Assembly: GCA_934541015.1 (NCBI GenBank)
Contig: CAKTDC010000018.1
Location: forward strand, 1 to 57,638
Origin: an uncultured Luteimonas sp.
Lineage (GTDB): Bacteria; Pseudomonadota; Gammaproteobacteria; Xanthomonadales; Xanthomonadaceae
Reading direction: 5' to 3'
DNA: 57,638 nucleotides
Under the pieces are notes generated by a model. That model saw only the letters and a list, made by a program, of their open reading frames with translations, made no database searches and was not told where the DNA came from. Both the position numbers and the translations under genes were made by a program. Below are positions 1-9,500 of the stretch, one piece after another; position 1 is the first letter of the stretch; each line of letters opens with the position of its first letter.

Positions 1-3
1 ACC

Positions 4-77
4 GGCCTGGTGGCAGAGTGGTCATGCAGCGGACTGCAAATCCGCGTACGCCGGTTCGATTCCGACCCAGGCCTCCA
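4..77 (+). tRNA. tRNA-Cys (anticodon GCA), integration target
   Basis: The 74-nt sequence folds as a cloverleaf. The acceptor strand GGCCTGG pairs with CCAGGCC, followed by discriminator T and an encoded CCA. The anticodon loop reads CTGCAAA, giving GCA for cysteine, and the T loop is GGTTCGATTCC. The 3' portion from base 30 onward is repeated at 17727-17776, so this is the tRNA regenerated when the element integrated. Confidence 0.96.
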
Positions 78-79
78 GC
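30..79 (+). repeat. attL: 50-bp direct repeat in the 3' part of tRNA-Cys
   Basis: Fifty bases, from the 5' side of the anticodon stem through the CCA and two bases beyond, match 17727-17776 exactly in direct orientation. The match stops on both sides. A tRNA 3'-end repeat next to a convergent integrase is the standard signature of site-specific integration, so this is the left attachment site. Confidence 0.93.
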
Positions 80-101
80 GATTTCAACTACTTGCGGGCG
101 C

Positions 102-137
102 TGGCGTTTTCCGCAATCTGGCGTTTTTTCCGCAATC
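102..137 (+). promoter_or_regulatory. Two tandem candidate integrase arm-binding sites
   Basis: Two tandem copies of TGGCGTT(T)n-CCGCAATC lie at 102-118 and 119-137, between attL and the integrase stop codon. The same core recurs near the other end of the element at 17611-17625 and, inverted, at 17678-17694. Repeated short motifs just inside both att sites suggest arm-type sites of a tyrosine integrase. The role is inferred from position and repetition. Confidence 0.45.
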
Positions 138-138
138 G

Positions 139-1179
139 CTACTTCGTGGGCGTGACTTTGTCGCCGCGGCGGTTGCGGATGTAGATCTCCGTGGTGGCCA
201 GTTTGCTGTGGCCCAGTTGCCTCTGGGCCTGGCGGATGTCGCCAGTGGATTCGGTCTTGTCGGTGCCGGCCTTGGCGCGCAAGTCACGAAAATGCAGCCC
301 CTTCACCCCCGCTTGCTTGCAGGCCTTTGCCCAGCGCCGGGACATGGCGTTGACGCCGAGGCTGCGGCCGTACTCATTGACGATCAGCCGGGTGCTGAAC
401 ACCTTGGCCTTGATGGCGCGTTTGCGTGAGCGGATGCGATCGAGCAGGGCGGCAAGCTCACCGGTGATCGCGATGCGCAGCTTGGCGTGGGTCTTGTCCT
501 GGCTGATGTAGAGCATGCCGTCGCGGCAGTCCATTTCCGATAGCCTGAGGGTGTCGGCGGGGCGCTGGCCGGTGAGATAGGCCAGGTCCATGGCGTCGCG
601 CAGGCAGGCGTCGGCGTTGTTCCAGATGACGTCGTACTGGGCGTCCTCGATGTACTCGTGCCGGCCGGCTTCGCGGAATCCCTTGATGCCGGCGCAGGGA
701 TTGGGCTGTTTGGTGTAGCCCTGGCTGCGTGCCCAGTTCCAGATGTGGGACAGGAGGGCTTTTTCCCGGTTGGCGCGGGTGAATCCGGCCCCGTCCTTTG
801 TGCGCCAGTGTTTGAACTGTTCGACGTGCTCGGGCGCGATGGCGTCCAGCGGTGCGGGCGGGTCGTCGAAGAAAGCGAGCAGGCTTTCCATTTCCCTCTG
901 GTTGTCGCTGAATGTCCTTGCGGCCTTGAATGCCGCGACCTTGGCCAGGTACTGATCGGCCACCCAGCGAAACATGACCAGCGCCGCAGGCGGCGGCACC
1001 ACGGCCCCCTCCAGCTCGGCCCAGCGGATGAGCGCTTTTGCGTAGTCCGTGCCGAGCGATTCTTCCCGCCTTTTCCCATCCCTCCCGATACCGTGATCGT
1101 AGTAGTAGTAGGTCCGGCTGCCGCGCGTGCGCAGGCGCAGGCGCGGGACTGCGTTGGGTTTGACTGGCTTGCGACCCAT
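139..1179 (-). CDS. Tyrosine-type site-specific integrase
   Basis: This 346-aa recombinase would insert and excise the island at tRNA-Cys. The N-terminal 60 residues (SRTYYYYDHG, then DGKRREESLG) resemble the short arm-DNA-binding domain of Rac/lambdoid-type integrases. A core-binding helical domain spans about 65-160 and the catalytic domain about 175-335. Visible catalytic residues are Arg206 (TGQRPADTL), Lys229 (DKTHAKL), the RDLR box ending at Arg301, His324 (LGHS) and Tyr333 (EIYIR), so it looks complete. The frame is open further upstream, but ATG at 1179 is chosen because it sits 4 nt past the stop of the upstream DUF4224 gene. The gene reads toward the att site, the usual arrangement. 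Confidence 0.93.
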   Translation of the reverse strand: MGRKPVKPNAVPRLRLRTRGSRTYYYYDHGIGRDGKRREESLGTDYAKALIRWAELEGAVVPPPAALVMFRWVADQYLAKVAAFKAARTFSDNQREMESLLAFFDDPPAPLDAIAPEHVEQFKHWRTKDGAGFTRANREKALLSHIWNWARSQGYTKQPNPCAGIKGFREAGRHEYIEDAQYDVIWNNADACLRDAMDLAYLTGQRPADTLRLSEMDCRDGMLYISQDKTHAKLRIAITGELAALLDRIRSRKRAIKAKVFSTRLIVNEYGRSLGVNAMSRRWAKACKQAGVKGLHFRDLRAKAGTDKTESTGDIRQAQRQLGHSKLATTEIYIRNRRGDKVTPTK

Positions 1180-1183
1180 GCGG

Positions 1184-1408
1184 CTACCTGCTGGCGGCTT
1201 TCCGTGGCGCCCATGCTGGTGCGGCCGCCGGCGCGGCCGGCACGCCCTCGATGGTCGAGCGCAGCACCACGGGCCAGTCATGGTTGTCCAGGTAGTGGCG
1301 GATCCCATTCTTGCGCAGGAAGTTCAGTTGCTTCGTGCGCATCGGGGAGCCGGTCAGCTCGCGCAGTTCTGCGCGCGACAGCCGCAGCAGCCCGGCCTGA
1401 ACGGTCAT
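1184..1408 (-). CDS. DUF4224 domain protein beside the integrase
   Basis: A 74-aa protein with the DUF4224 pattern: LTG near residue 19, then a segment like KQLNFLRKNGIR and PVVLRS. Such proteins are usually encoded just upstream of Rac-type integrases in prophages. Their role is not established; recombination directionality or a small DNA-binding function has been considered. It ends 4 nt before the integrase start, so the two are probably co-transcribed and translationally linked. The residues after about 55 are low-complexity Ala/Pro. Confidence 0.75.
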   Translation of the reverse strand: MTVQAGLLRLSRAELRELTGSPMRTKQLNFLRKNGIRHYLDNHDWPVVLRSTIEGVPAAPAAAPAWAPRKAASR

Positions 1409-1436
1409 GGTGGCGCGCCGATGGTGAACGGCCGGG

Positions 1437-1781
1437 TCATTCCGGGCAACCCTCGTGGCCGGGAGCTGGTGGGGCCCTGCGCAGTTCCTCGATCAGCAGA
1501 TCAGCCAGGTCTGCAAGGGTGCGGATCGGGCGCAGCTCGCCATCGAAGCCGGCTTCGTGTCGGCGGGCGCCCATGTCGTTTTCCAGCCGATACCACTCCA
1601 ACCAGCCGCTGCCAACGCCGATGTGCTCGCCGGCCCATTCGTCAGCCAGTCCCAGGAGGGTCCAGACGGCGGTGCAGAGCGGCGACTCGGGCTGGCTGCC
1701 GCCACCGACCGGACCTTCAGCCTCGGGCTGGAGCGGGCGAAGGCCAAATCCGCAGCGGAGCTGGAATCTGCGCGTATCCAG
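1437..1781 (-). pseudogene. Remnant (3' part) of a phage early-region hypothetical gene
   Basis: The minus-strand frame is open from a TGA at 1782-1784 to the TGA at 1437. It reads SPLCTAVWTLLGLADEW, then SGWLEWYRLENDMGAR, then ELRPIRTLADLADLLIEEL. This looks like a conserved small phage hypothetical protein. No ATG, GTG or TTG precedes the conserved part (internal starts only at WLEW and NDMG), so the 5' end appears lost. It is head-to-head with another apparent 3' remnant on the plus strand. Coding character is judged by eye from aromatic and acidic composition. Confidence 0.4.
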
Positions 1782-1949
1782 TCACAGGAGAACGTGCAAC
1801 TGCTGCAGCTGCTACTCGAAGCGCAGCGGACACTGGCCCAGATATTCAGCCAGATGGGGGCGTCGATGATGAGCGCGATGAGCTACAGCGCCAGCCTGTC
1901 GGGCTCGGTTTCCAACAGCACCAGCTTCAGCTTCAGCGGCGAAGTTTGA
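1455..1949 (+). CDS. Putative phage structural-region protein, probably 5'-truncated
   Basis: A plus-strand open frame of 164 codons from a GTG. Only the second half looks coding. From about residue 85 it reads FSLGLERAKAKSAAELESARIQSQ as a predicted helix or coiled coil, then LAQIFSQMGASMM and a Ser-rich tail ending SNSTSFSFSGEV. The first half overlaps the minus-strand remnant antisense and has Ala/Gln/Pro shadow composition. The real reading frame probably began in DNA now missing; an in-frame GTG at 1623 is another possible start. It ends 30 nt before the next gene, as expected for the last part of a late-operon gene. Function unknown. Confidence 0.4.
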   Translation: MAGSWWGPAQFLDQQISQVCKGADRAQLAIEAGFVSAGAHVVFQPIPLQPAAANADVLAGPFVSQSQEGPDGGAERRLGLAAATDRTFSLGLERAKAKSAAELESARIQSQENVQLLQLLLEAQRTLAQIFSQMGASMMSAMSYSASLSGSVSNSTSFSFSGEV

Positions 1950-1979
1950 CAAACGCACACATCGGACGAGAGGACAGCC

Positions 1980-3455
1980 ATGGCAACCAGAGATGAGGAG
2001 CGCCGCGGCCACGCCGGATACGCGGCCGGCCAGCGCGTGAGGGGGCTGCTGGGCGCCGGCGTGGCGGCCGGCATTGATACTGGCCGAGCCGTCACGGCTC
2101 CGCACCGTGCGCTTGGTCGAATCGCCCAGACGGCGACGAGCCAGCTGCAGGATGCGGGGGCCGGCGTAGGCCGGAACCTGCGCGGGTATGCCGCCGGGCT
2201 GACCGGGCAGGACGCGCCGACGTCAGCGGCTGCGCGTCCTACAGGGTTTCGGGCCTATCAGCCGCCATTGGCCGCCGCCGCACCGGCCGGACGGGAGACG
2301 TCTCCCGTCCTGCAGAGCCCGGATTTTCGAGCGGTGTCAGCGCCCGGCACATTTGCGCCGACGCCCCAGGCGCCGCCCCCTTCCCAGCCATCACCGCCCG
2401 TGCCTGGCCCCGGCGATCCGAACACGTTCACCGGCGGCAACGGCGTCACCCGTGCAGTGCCTGTGCCGTCTGTGCCGGCCGGGGCGCCAGGGCGGCCGGC
2501 GCGTGGTCTCGCGTCATCGCCGCTGGAGCGGCGGCCCGCGGTGGCCAGCACATTCGGGGTTCCGGTGACCGACAGGGCGACATGGGATGCGGCGAATGCG
2601 CCGGACCGGAGTTTGGGCGAGTTCGGCGCTGCGGATGGCCGCGGCGCCCGCGCCGCGACGGGCGGTGTGGGGCGGTCGACCGGCCCCCGCGCGATGGCAG
2701 AGCAGTACAACAGCCGAGAGGACAGGGAACTGCAGCGCAAGCTGATGAGTGACATCAACTCGCAGTTGTTCGCGCTGTCGTTTCCCGCCGGCCGCCGCGG
2801 GCGCGAAGGGCGCGAGGCGATGCAGGCTATGGCTGCGCTGCGTGGCCAGCAGGTGGCGTTGGCGGGTGGCTTGGCCGGACAGACGGGGCAACAGGTTGAC
2901 CGCCGCCTGACGGTGGACGCGCAGTTGGCCAACACTCGGGCGCAGGAGCAGGGTGCTCTGCAGCGAACGCTGATCGGCGATGCCACCGCGCGGGAGGGCC
3001 AGCGGCTGATCTACCGCCAGGGCATGGCACAGATTGGTCGGGAAATGGTGCCGCGCCCCACGCTGGAGATCGACGAACAGGGCAACCTGCTGCAGATCAG
3101 CGGCACGCGCGCGACGCAGGTCACCGGCGCCGACGGGAGTGCGGTACGGATGCGCGTCATGCAGCCGGTGGACCCGCGGGTGCAGGTGGCGCAGATGGAG
3201 AGCATCGACCTCCTGGCGCAGCAGGTGCTGGGGTTGGACATGAACGGCCAGATCAGCGACGGCAAGAGCAGCCGGCGGGCGACAGCAGATGAGATCGCGG
3301 CTGCCCGGGCGTTTGCGACGCAGCAGGTCATGGGGCAGCAGCCGGCGGGCCGCCTCCCAGACCGGGCGACCTTCGTGGCGGAACTGAGGCGTCTCAACCC
3401 GAACGCGACGGATGCGGAGATCGATGCGGAGTGGAGGGAGATGGGATGGCGCTGA
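1980..3455 (+). CDS. Virion-associated-type phage protein (491 aa), function unknown
   Basis: The start ATG at 1980 follows GAGAGGACAGCC, a usable ribosome-binding site. Residues 1-60 are Gly/Ala-rich; 100-185 are Pro/Ala-rich and probably disordered. From about 240 the protein is alpha-helical and Gln-rich (REDRELQRKLM, then long Ala/Gln helices). The C-terminus resembles phage late proteins, with a segment like RATFVAELRRLNPNATDAEID. I recognise no enzyme motif. Its place just ahead of a giant polyvalent-protein gene suggests an internal or ejected virion protein. A strong terminator lies 25 nt downstream. Confidence 0.6.
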   Translation: MATRDEERRGHAGYAAGQRVRGLLGAGVAAGIDTGRAVTAPHRALGRIAQTATSQLQDAGAGVGRNLRGYAAGLTGQDAPTSAAARPTGFRAYQPPLAAAAPAGRETSPVLQSPDFRAVSAPGTFAPTPQAPPPSQPSPPVPGPGDPNTFTGGNGVTRAVPVPSVPAGAPGRPARGLASSPLERRPAVASTFGVPVTDRATWDAANAPDRSLGEFGAADGRGARAATGGVGRSTGPRAMAEQYNSREDRELQRKLMSDINSQLFALSFPAGRRGREGREAMQAMAALRGQQVALAGGLAGQTGQQVDRRLTVDAQLANTRAQEQGALQRTLIGDATAREGQRLIYRQGMAQIGREMVPRPTLEIDEQGNLLQISGTRATQVTGADGSAVRMRVMQPVDPRVQVAQMESIDLLAQQVLGLDMNGQISDGKSSRRATADEIAAARAFATQQVMGQQPAGRLPDRATFVAELRRLNPNATDAEIDAEWREMGWR

Positions 3456-3480
3456 TCCCGAGTGTGGATCGGTTCACGGC

Positions 3481-3507
3481 AAGCCCCGCGTAAGCGGGGC
3501 TTTTTCG
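3481..3507 (+). terminator. Rho-independent terminator
   Basis: A perfect 9-bp stem AAGCCCCGC/GCGGGGCTT with a GTAA loop is followed by TTTCG. It lies 25 nt after the 491-aa gene and only 20 nt before the start of the giant gene, so it would end late transcription ahead of that gene unless there is readthrough or antitermination. Confidence 0.85.
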
Positions 3508-3526
3508 TTTCTGGAGCAAGAAACAT

Positions 3527-6500
3527 ATGGCATTGATCAATCCCTACCGCGCACAGGTCTCCGGCGCCACGGATGAATCCGCAGGCGGCCTGGTCAACCC
3601 CTACCGGCAGGCGCCGGCTGCGCCTGTGCCGGCCGCGCCGCCGCAGGTGCAACGACCGGCCTCTGGTGTTGCCCGGCGCCTCATCGGCGATTCCGCGGTG
3701 GATCTGGCGCGGGGCGTTGTCGGCGTTGGCGAGGCCGCGGTGGGGTTGGCAAACCTGGGAGACCCGCGGACGTACACCAGGCTCGGCGCAGACAACGCGG
3801 CGTCCAGGGTTGCTGGGCATGTGGCGGATCGGCTGATTCCCGGGGGGTGGACGCCGGCAATCCGGCAGCTGAGCAATGCCGGTGTCCTCAAGCCGCAGGA
3901 GTGGAAGGAGTCGCTGGCAGAGCGCTATTCCCCCGAGCGCCAGCTGGCGAACCAGAAGGTGCAGGAGGCGGAGGGCTTCCTTGGCACCGCGCGGACGATG
4001 ATCCAGAACCCCAGCACCATCGCGGGTGCGGCGCTGGAGTCGGTGCCATCGATGATCGGTGGCGGCGTGCTGGCGCGTGGTGGTGCGGCGGCGCTGAAGG
4101 GTGCGACCAACCGGACGCTGGCAGCGATCCCCCGTTCGTCCACCGGCCGGGTGCTTTTGGCTGGTGCGGGCGAGGGCGCCGTGATGGCTGGCGCCAGCGC
4201 CGAGGCCATCCGCCAGGAGAGCGAAGACGGGCAGTTGAGCGCCAAGGGAGGGCTGGCGGCCGGCGCTTCAGGCGTGCTGGGCGGCACCCTGGGCGTGGGC
4301 GGCGGCCGGTTGGCGCAGCGCCTGGGCGTTGCTGACCCGGATGTGCTGCTGGCCGGCGGCGCCGGGCGACTGGCGAGCGAGGCGATCCAGAGCCCGATGC
4401 GGCGCACGCTGAGTGCTGCGAGCGGACTGGTCCGCGGCGCCGCCACCGAAGGCGTATTCGAGGAACTGCCGCAGTCGGTGCAGGAGACGATGCTGCAGAA
4501 CTGGGCGCTGGGGCGGCCGGTGATGGAGGGCGTGCCGGAGGCTGCGGCCCAAGGCATGCTGGCTGGCGCCGCGATGGGTGGCCCGGTTGGTGCGGCATCG
4601 CGCGTGCGACGCCCGCGCGCGCTGCCCGATGGATCGGCTGTGCCGGACCCAGCCAATGGCCCGGCATCGCGCGTGGTGAACCAGGCGCTGGACAATGGCG
4701 CGATCGCACCGACACCCTCTCCGGGCGCGGCGCCCGGCAGCCTGGACCCCGAGAGCGGCGAGCTGCTGACGATCGACGCAGGGGCGCGGCCGGGCTCCGC
4801 CGGTGCGCCTGCGCAAGGCACGCTGCAACATGGCGAGGCCGGGGCGCCCACATCGCAGGCTGACGACAGCATGGCGGCCGCCACACCGCCGCCGACGTTG
4901 CCCCAACAGGCGCAATCCGTGGACACATCCGCGGCGACGCCTGCAGAAACGGCTGAAGTTGATACACGTTTGGCGCCTGAAGGGGCGGCTGCGGCGGGGC
5001 AGTTGGAGTACAGCCCTCTGGACGTGCGCGGGGAAGTGGGCTGGGCGGAGCGTGGCGGCCAACTGGTGCGCGCAGCCCCGGAGATGGATCGACAAAACGC
5101 CGACCAGCTGGCGGGCGCGGCTGAAATGATGCCGGGCGACGTGGTGGGCCGGACGAAATGGGTGGCCCGGCCTGCGCCGAACGGCGAGGAATCCGCCTTC
5201 TGGCGCCACCGGCCGGTGAAGTGGACCGAGGATGAGGCCAATACTGCGTTCGGGAAGTTCGAGCGCGGCGAGGCCTTGGGCCGGCGCGAGCAGCAGTTCA
5301 TCGACTATGCTGCCGAAACGGCGCGCGAGTATGCGATCGAGCGGGAGAAATCCCGAGCACAAGCGCTCACCGATCTGCGGGCCGATCCGGAGTGGGGTTG
5401 GGCGTTCGACGAGAGCACGGACCAGGACGATGCCAGGTTCCTGCGGCAGCAGCATGCCGAGATCAGGGAATTGACCGATCAGGTGTATGCTCTGGGGGCG
5501 ACCGATGCGCAAATCGTGGATGCGGTATTTGATGCGCCCAACGAGGAGTTCACACGCCGCAAGCTGTACAACCTGACAGGAGTTCTCCGCAATGCCCGTG
5601 CTCAACAAGCAACAGACAGCCGCGCTGATGCGGGTGGTGATGGCGGAGGTCAAGCGGGAGCGGGCCTTGCGGGAGAAGACCGGACTGACCAAGGAAGCGC
5701 TGGACCTGCTGCTGAGCCGGATGGAGCCGGAAGCTTCCAGCTCACTGCCCAGCAACAGCCCGCAGTTGCCGCCGCGGCAGCGCCCGCAGGAGTAGCGCAG
5801 CAAGGGCTGTTTGCCCCGCCCAGCAACCGTGAGCTGGCGGCCGATGCGCAGCGCCAACGCGACGACGCGCGCGACGGCCGCTCTGGAGAGGGGCGGACCG
5901 ACATGGCTGCCGGCGGCGGTGAGCTGTTCGCCGGGCCGAGGCCGGAGCAAAGCGACATCACCACGGCGGCCAACGAGGCCGCCACCGCACCCACCAACGA
6001 CCTTCCCGAGCCAACCGAGGCCCAGAAGGAAGCCGGCAACTACAAGAAGGGTCACGCGCGCATCGCGGGCTTGGACATCAGCATCGAGAATCCGGCCGGT
6101 TCCAGTCGCCGCCCGGAGTGGTCGCCGCTGCAGGACCACTACGGTTACATCCGCGGCACGATCGGCAAGGACAAGGACCACGTCGACGTGTTCATGACCG
6201 AACGCGCCGAGGACACCTCACTCCCGGTGTTCGTCGTGGACCAGGTCGACCAGAACGGCCGCTTCGACGAGCACAAGGTGGTGATGGGCACCGCCAACGA
6301 GGCGGAGGCGCGCGCGACGTACCTGCGCAACTACGAGAAGGGCTGGACCGGGCTCGGGTCGATCACGCAGATGACCCAAGACGAGTTCAAGGCCTGGGTG
6401 AAGGATCCCGAGGCCACGAAGCGCCGCGCATCGCGCCGGAAACCGAACATCCAGGAGCTGTCCAAGGACGACGACGCGCGGGTGGCGCGCGAGCGCGAGG

Positions 6501-9500
6501 CCGCCGAGCCTGCGTCGGAACAGACCACTGCGGCCGCACCGGAAGCCCCGCCCAATTCGGCGCCGGCGGTGCTGCAGGCCCTGGGCGAGATCGGCGGCGG
6601 TGGCCAGATCGAGATCATCATCGGCGGCCTGAGCGATGCGCATGCGCGCGCTGTCGCCGCGGCGATGGGCATCCGGTTCAGCAGCAAGCCGAAAGCTGCC
6701 GGCATCGCCAACAACCTGGCCAAGCGCTCGCAGGTGGACCTGCGCGAGGCTGCGGAGAAGGCGTTCCGCCAGCGCGCCACGCCGGAACAGCTGCAAGCCC
6801 GGGAGGACTCGCGCCCGGCACGCCACGCCGCGGCGAACGCCCGGGTCGCCAGCCGCGAGCAGGAAGCCGAGCTGCGCCGCCGCGAGCATCGAGGCCTGCT
6901 GGTGCGGGAGAACGGCGAGCCGTTCAAGAACGAGCGCGCCGCCCGGAAGCTGCTGGGCGAGCTGCCTGCAACCGGGGAGTTCGCCGCCGAGGGCTTCGGC
7001 GTCTACAAGACCGAGGGTGGCTGGGCGCTGCGCCGCTGGCCGACCACCGGCGCCGGCGCGGTGGACGATGGCTTCGTGGACAAGGAGACCGCGCGCCGCA
7101 AGCGCGACGAGGCGCGGTCCGCCTATGCGCGCGAGCGCGGGATGGAGATCGACGAGTTCGGAAACTTCGTGGCGGCCGCTGGCCAGGAGCCGCAGTCCGG
7201 TTCATTTGGCCCAATCTTCACCCAGTTCCACCACGATGCTGTCGGCGCCATTGCACACTTGCGCGAGCAGCAGAATGGAGAAGCGGTGGCCGCGCTGCAT
7301 CACCCCGAGGTGGGGGATATTGATCTGGTGTGGGGTACGGAGGGAACCGCCGCGAAGGATTACGAGGACGGGTACGGGATTGCCAAGATCGCCAAGAAGC
7401 ACCCGGACGTTCTGGATGACCTGCAAGGATTCGTTGAGGCGCTGCCGGTCAAATCCCGCAGCAAGAACCGTATTGTGCTGTCGGATGGCGAAGGGCGCGC
7501 GGTGGTGCGCCTCGACTGGGACGGGGATGCCAAGAAGTGGCTGATGACCGCCCTGAAAGAAGAACCGACTTCCGACCGCACGAGGACTGGCGCTGCGGTC
7601 AAAACGGCGGAGGCTCGCTCTCGCCAAGAAGTCGGCGATGACGATCCTACCACACCCCCCTCCGAGGCCCCGCCGCCAACCGGGGCTTCCGCTCCCGAGG
7701 CAGACACAGGCGATGCCGGGCAGGAGCTCTGGTACAACCGGCGCAACCGGAGCGGGGCTGGCCTGGAATGGTCGGATGTGGAGGGGCTGAACGACACCCT
7801 GAAGGTGAAGGAGGTCGTGAAGTCGAAGGTGTGGCCGCGGCCGGACTATGATCAGCTGGTTGCCGATGGCCTGCGGCCGGAGTTCGCCCACCTGGTGAAG
7901 CAGGTCTACGACACGCTGGCCACCAAGCCGAAGGTGCGCGGCGTGCCGACGGACCAGCAGCTCCAGGACTACATCGAAACCGTCGGCAAGGTCCGCGACG
8001 CGGTGTTCGACTTCGTGCGGGACAACGGCCGGATCGGCGCGGCGCTCAATGCCGTCATCAGCCGGACGGCCGGCGGGCCGGTCTCGCTGGATACGCTGGC
8101 GGCGCGGGATGACTCGATGCTCGATGCGGTGTTCCCGAAGGCCGACGGTCACAGCAGCCGCTGGCGCACCAGCGGCAAGACGAACGAGAACAACGCCCGG
8201 GCCAACCTGGTGGGCGGCAACAAGCTGGTGGGTGCGCTGCAGGTGACGGCGGAGAACTTCACCTCCGCGATCAAGGCCGTGGGCGAGGGCTGGCCGGCAC
8301 CGCGGGCGGCGTGGCAGCGGATCTACAGGATCCGGCAGTTGAGCGACGGCTGGGCGGTGAGCCGCAGCGGCCGCACCGTTGCACGGGAGCTGCCCACCAA
8401 GGCCGCAGCCGAGGAGGCGGCGCAGGCGCACTACGAGCAGGCCCGATCGACGGGCGAGGGCGGCATGGCCGTCGAGGCGCGCGCGGTGGAGGAGGCGCAG
8501 CGCATCGGGCCTGACCACCGCCGGCCGGACGAGGACATCAGCAGCGAGCGGCTGATGGAGACTTTCGGGTTCCGCGGGGTGAATTTCGGCAACTGGATGA
8601 AGGGCAAGGGCGCGGCGGCGCAGCGCGAGCGGCAGCTGCACCTGAATCACGCCTACGACGCCCTGCTGGACCTGGCAGACATGACCGGACTGCCGCCAAG
8701 AGCCCTGAGCCTTGAGGGCAAGCTGGGGCTGGCGTTCGGCGCCCAGGGCAGCGGCGGTGCAGCGGCCCACTTCGTGCCCGGGGTGAACGAGATCAACCTG
8801 ACGCGCCGCACCGGCGCCGGGGGCATCGCCCACGAGTGGGCGCATGCGCTGGATCACTACTTTGCCGTGCAGGCCGGAGATGAGATTGCCCGCAGCGCGG
8901 ACCCCTTCCTGACGAAGACGACACTGGCCGAGCGCAAGGCGATGGGGGTGCGCCCGGAGATTGCCAGCGCGTTCCAGAAGATCGTCAACGCGATGGAGGT
9001 GCGGCGGCTGACCGAGGCCGAGGTGCTTGATCGTGAGCAGCGGGTGCTGCAGCGCTTGCAGGACATGGTGGGTGGCTCGCTGGCGCCCCTGCGCAAGCTG
9101 GTGGCCGCGCCGGACCAGTTGCGCGAGGGGGTGGATGCCGAACAGGTGCTGTCCGAGTTCGATGCGTTGGCGGCGCGGCTGCGCGAGGGAGACCTGGGAG
9201 AGGGCCGGGTGGCCACGGGCCGCAAGGTCAAGGGCCTGCGGCCGCGCACGCGGGTGGACGAGGAGGTGTCGCAGACCGCCGGCCAGCTGCTGGGCCTGTT
9301 GCGCGATGCCCTGGGCGAGGCGAACAGCGAGTTCCTGCTGCGCTACGTGACCGATGCCGATGGCCGTGCCGCGGCGGTGGCCTATCACGCGCAGACGGTG
9401 GCGCAGCGCGAGGGGCACATCCCGCAGACCGGGGAGGTGCGCAGCGACTATCTCAACGAGGCGCGCGCGCTGGAAAGCAAGTCGGCCAAGCGCGGCCAGG

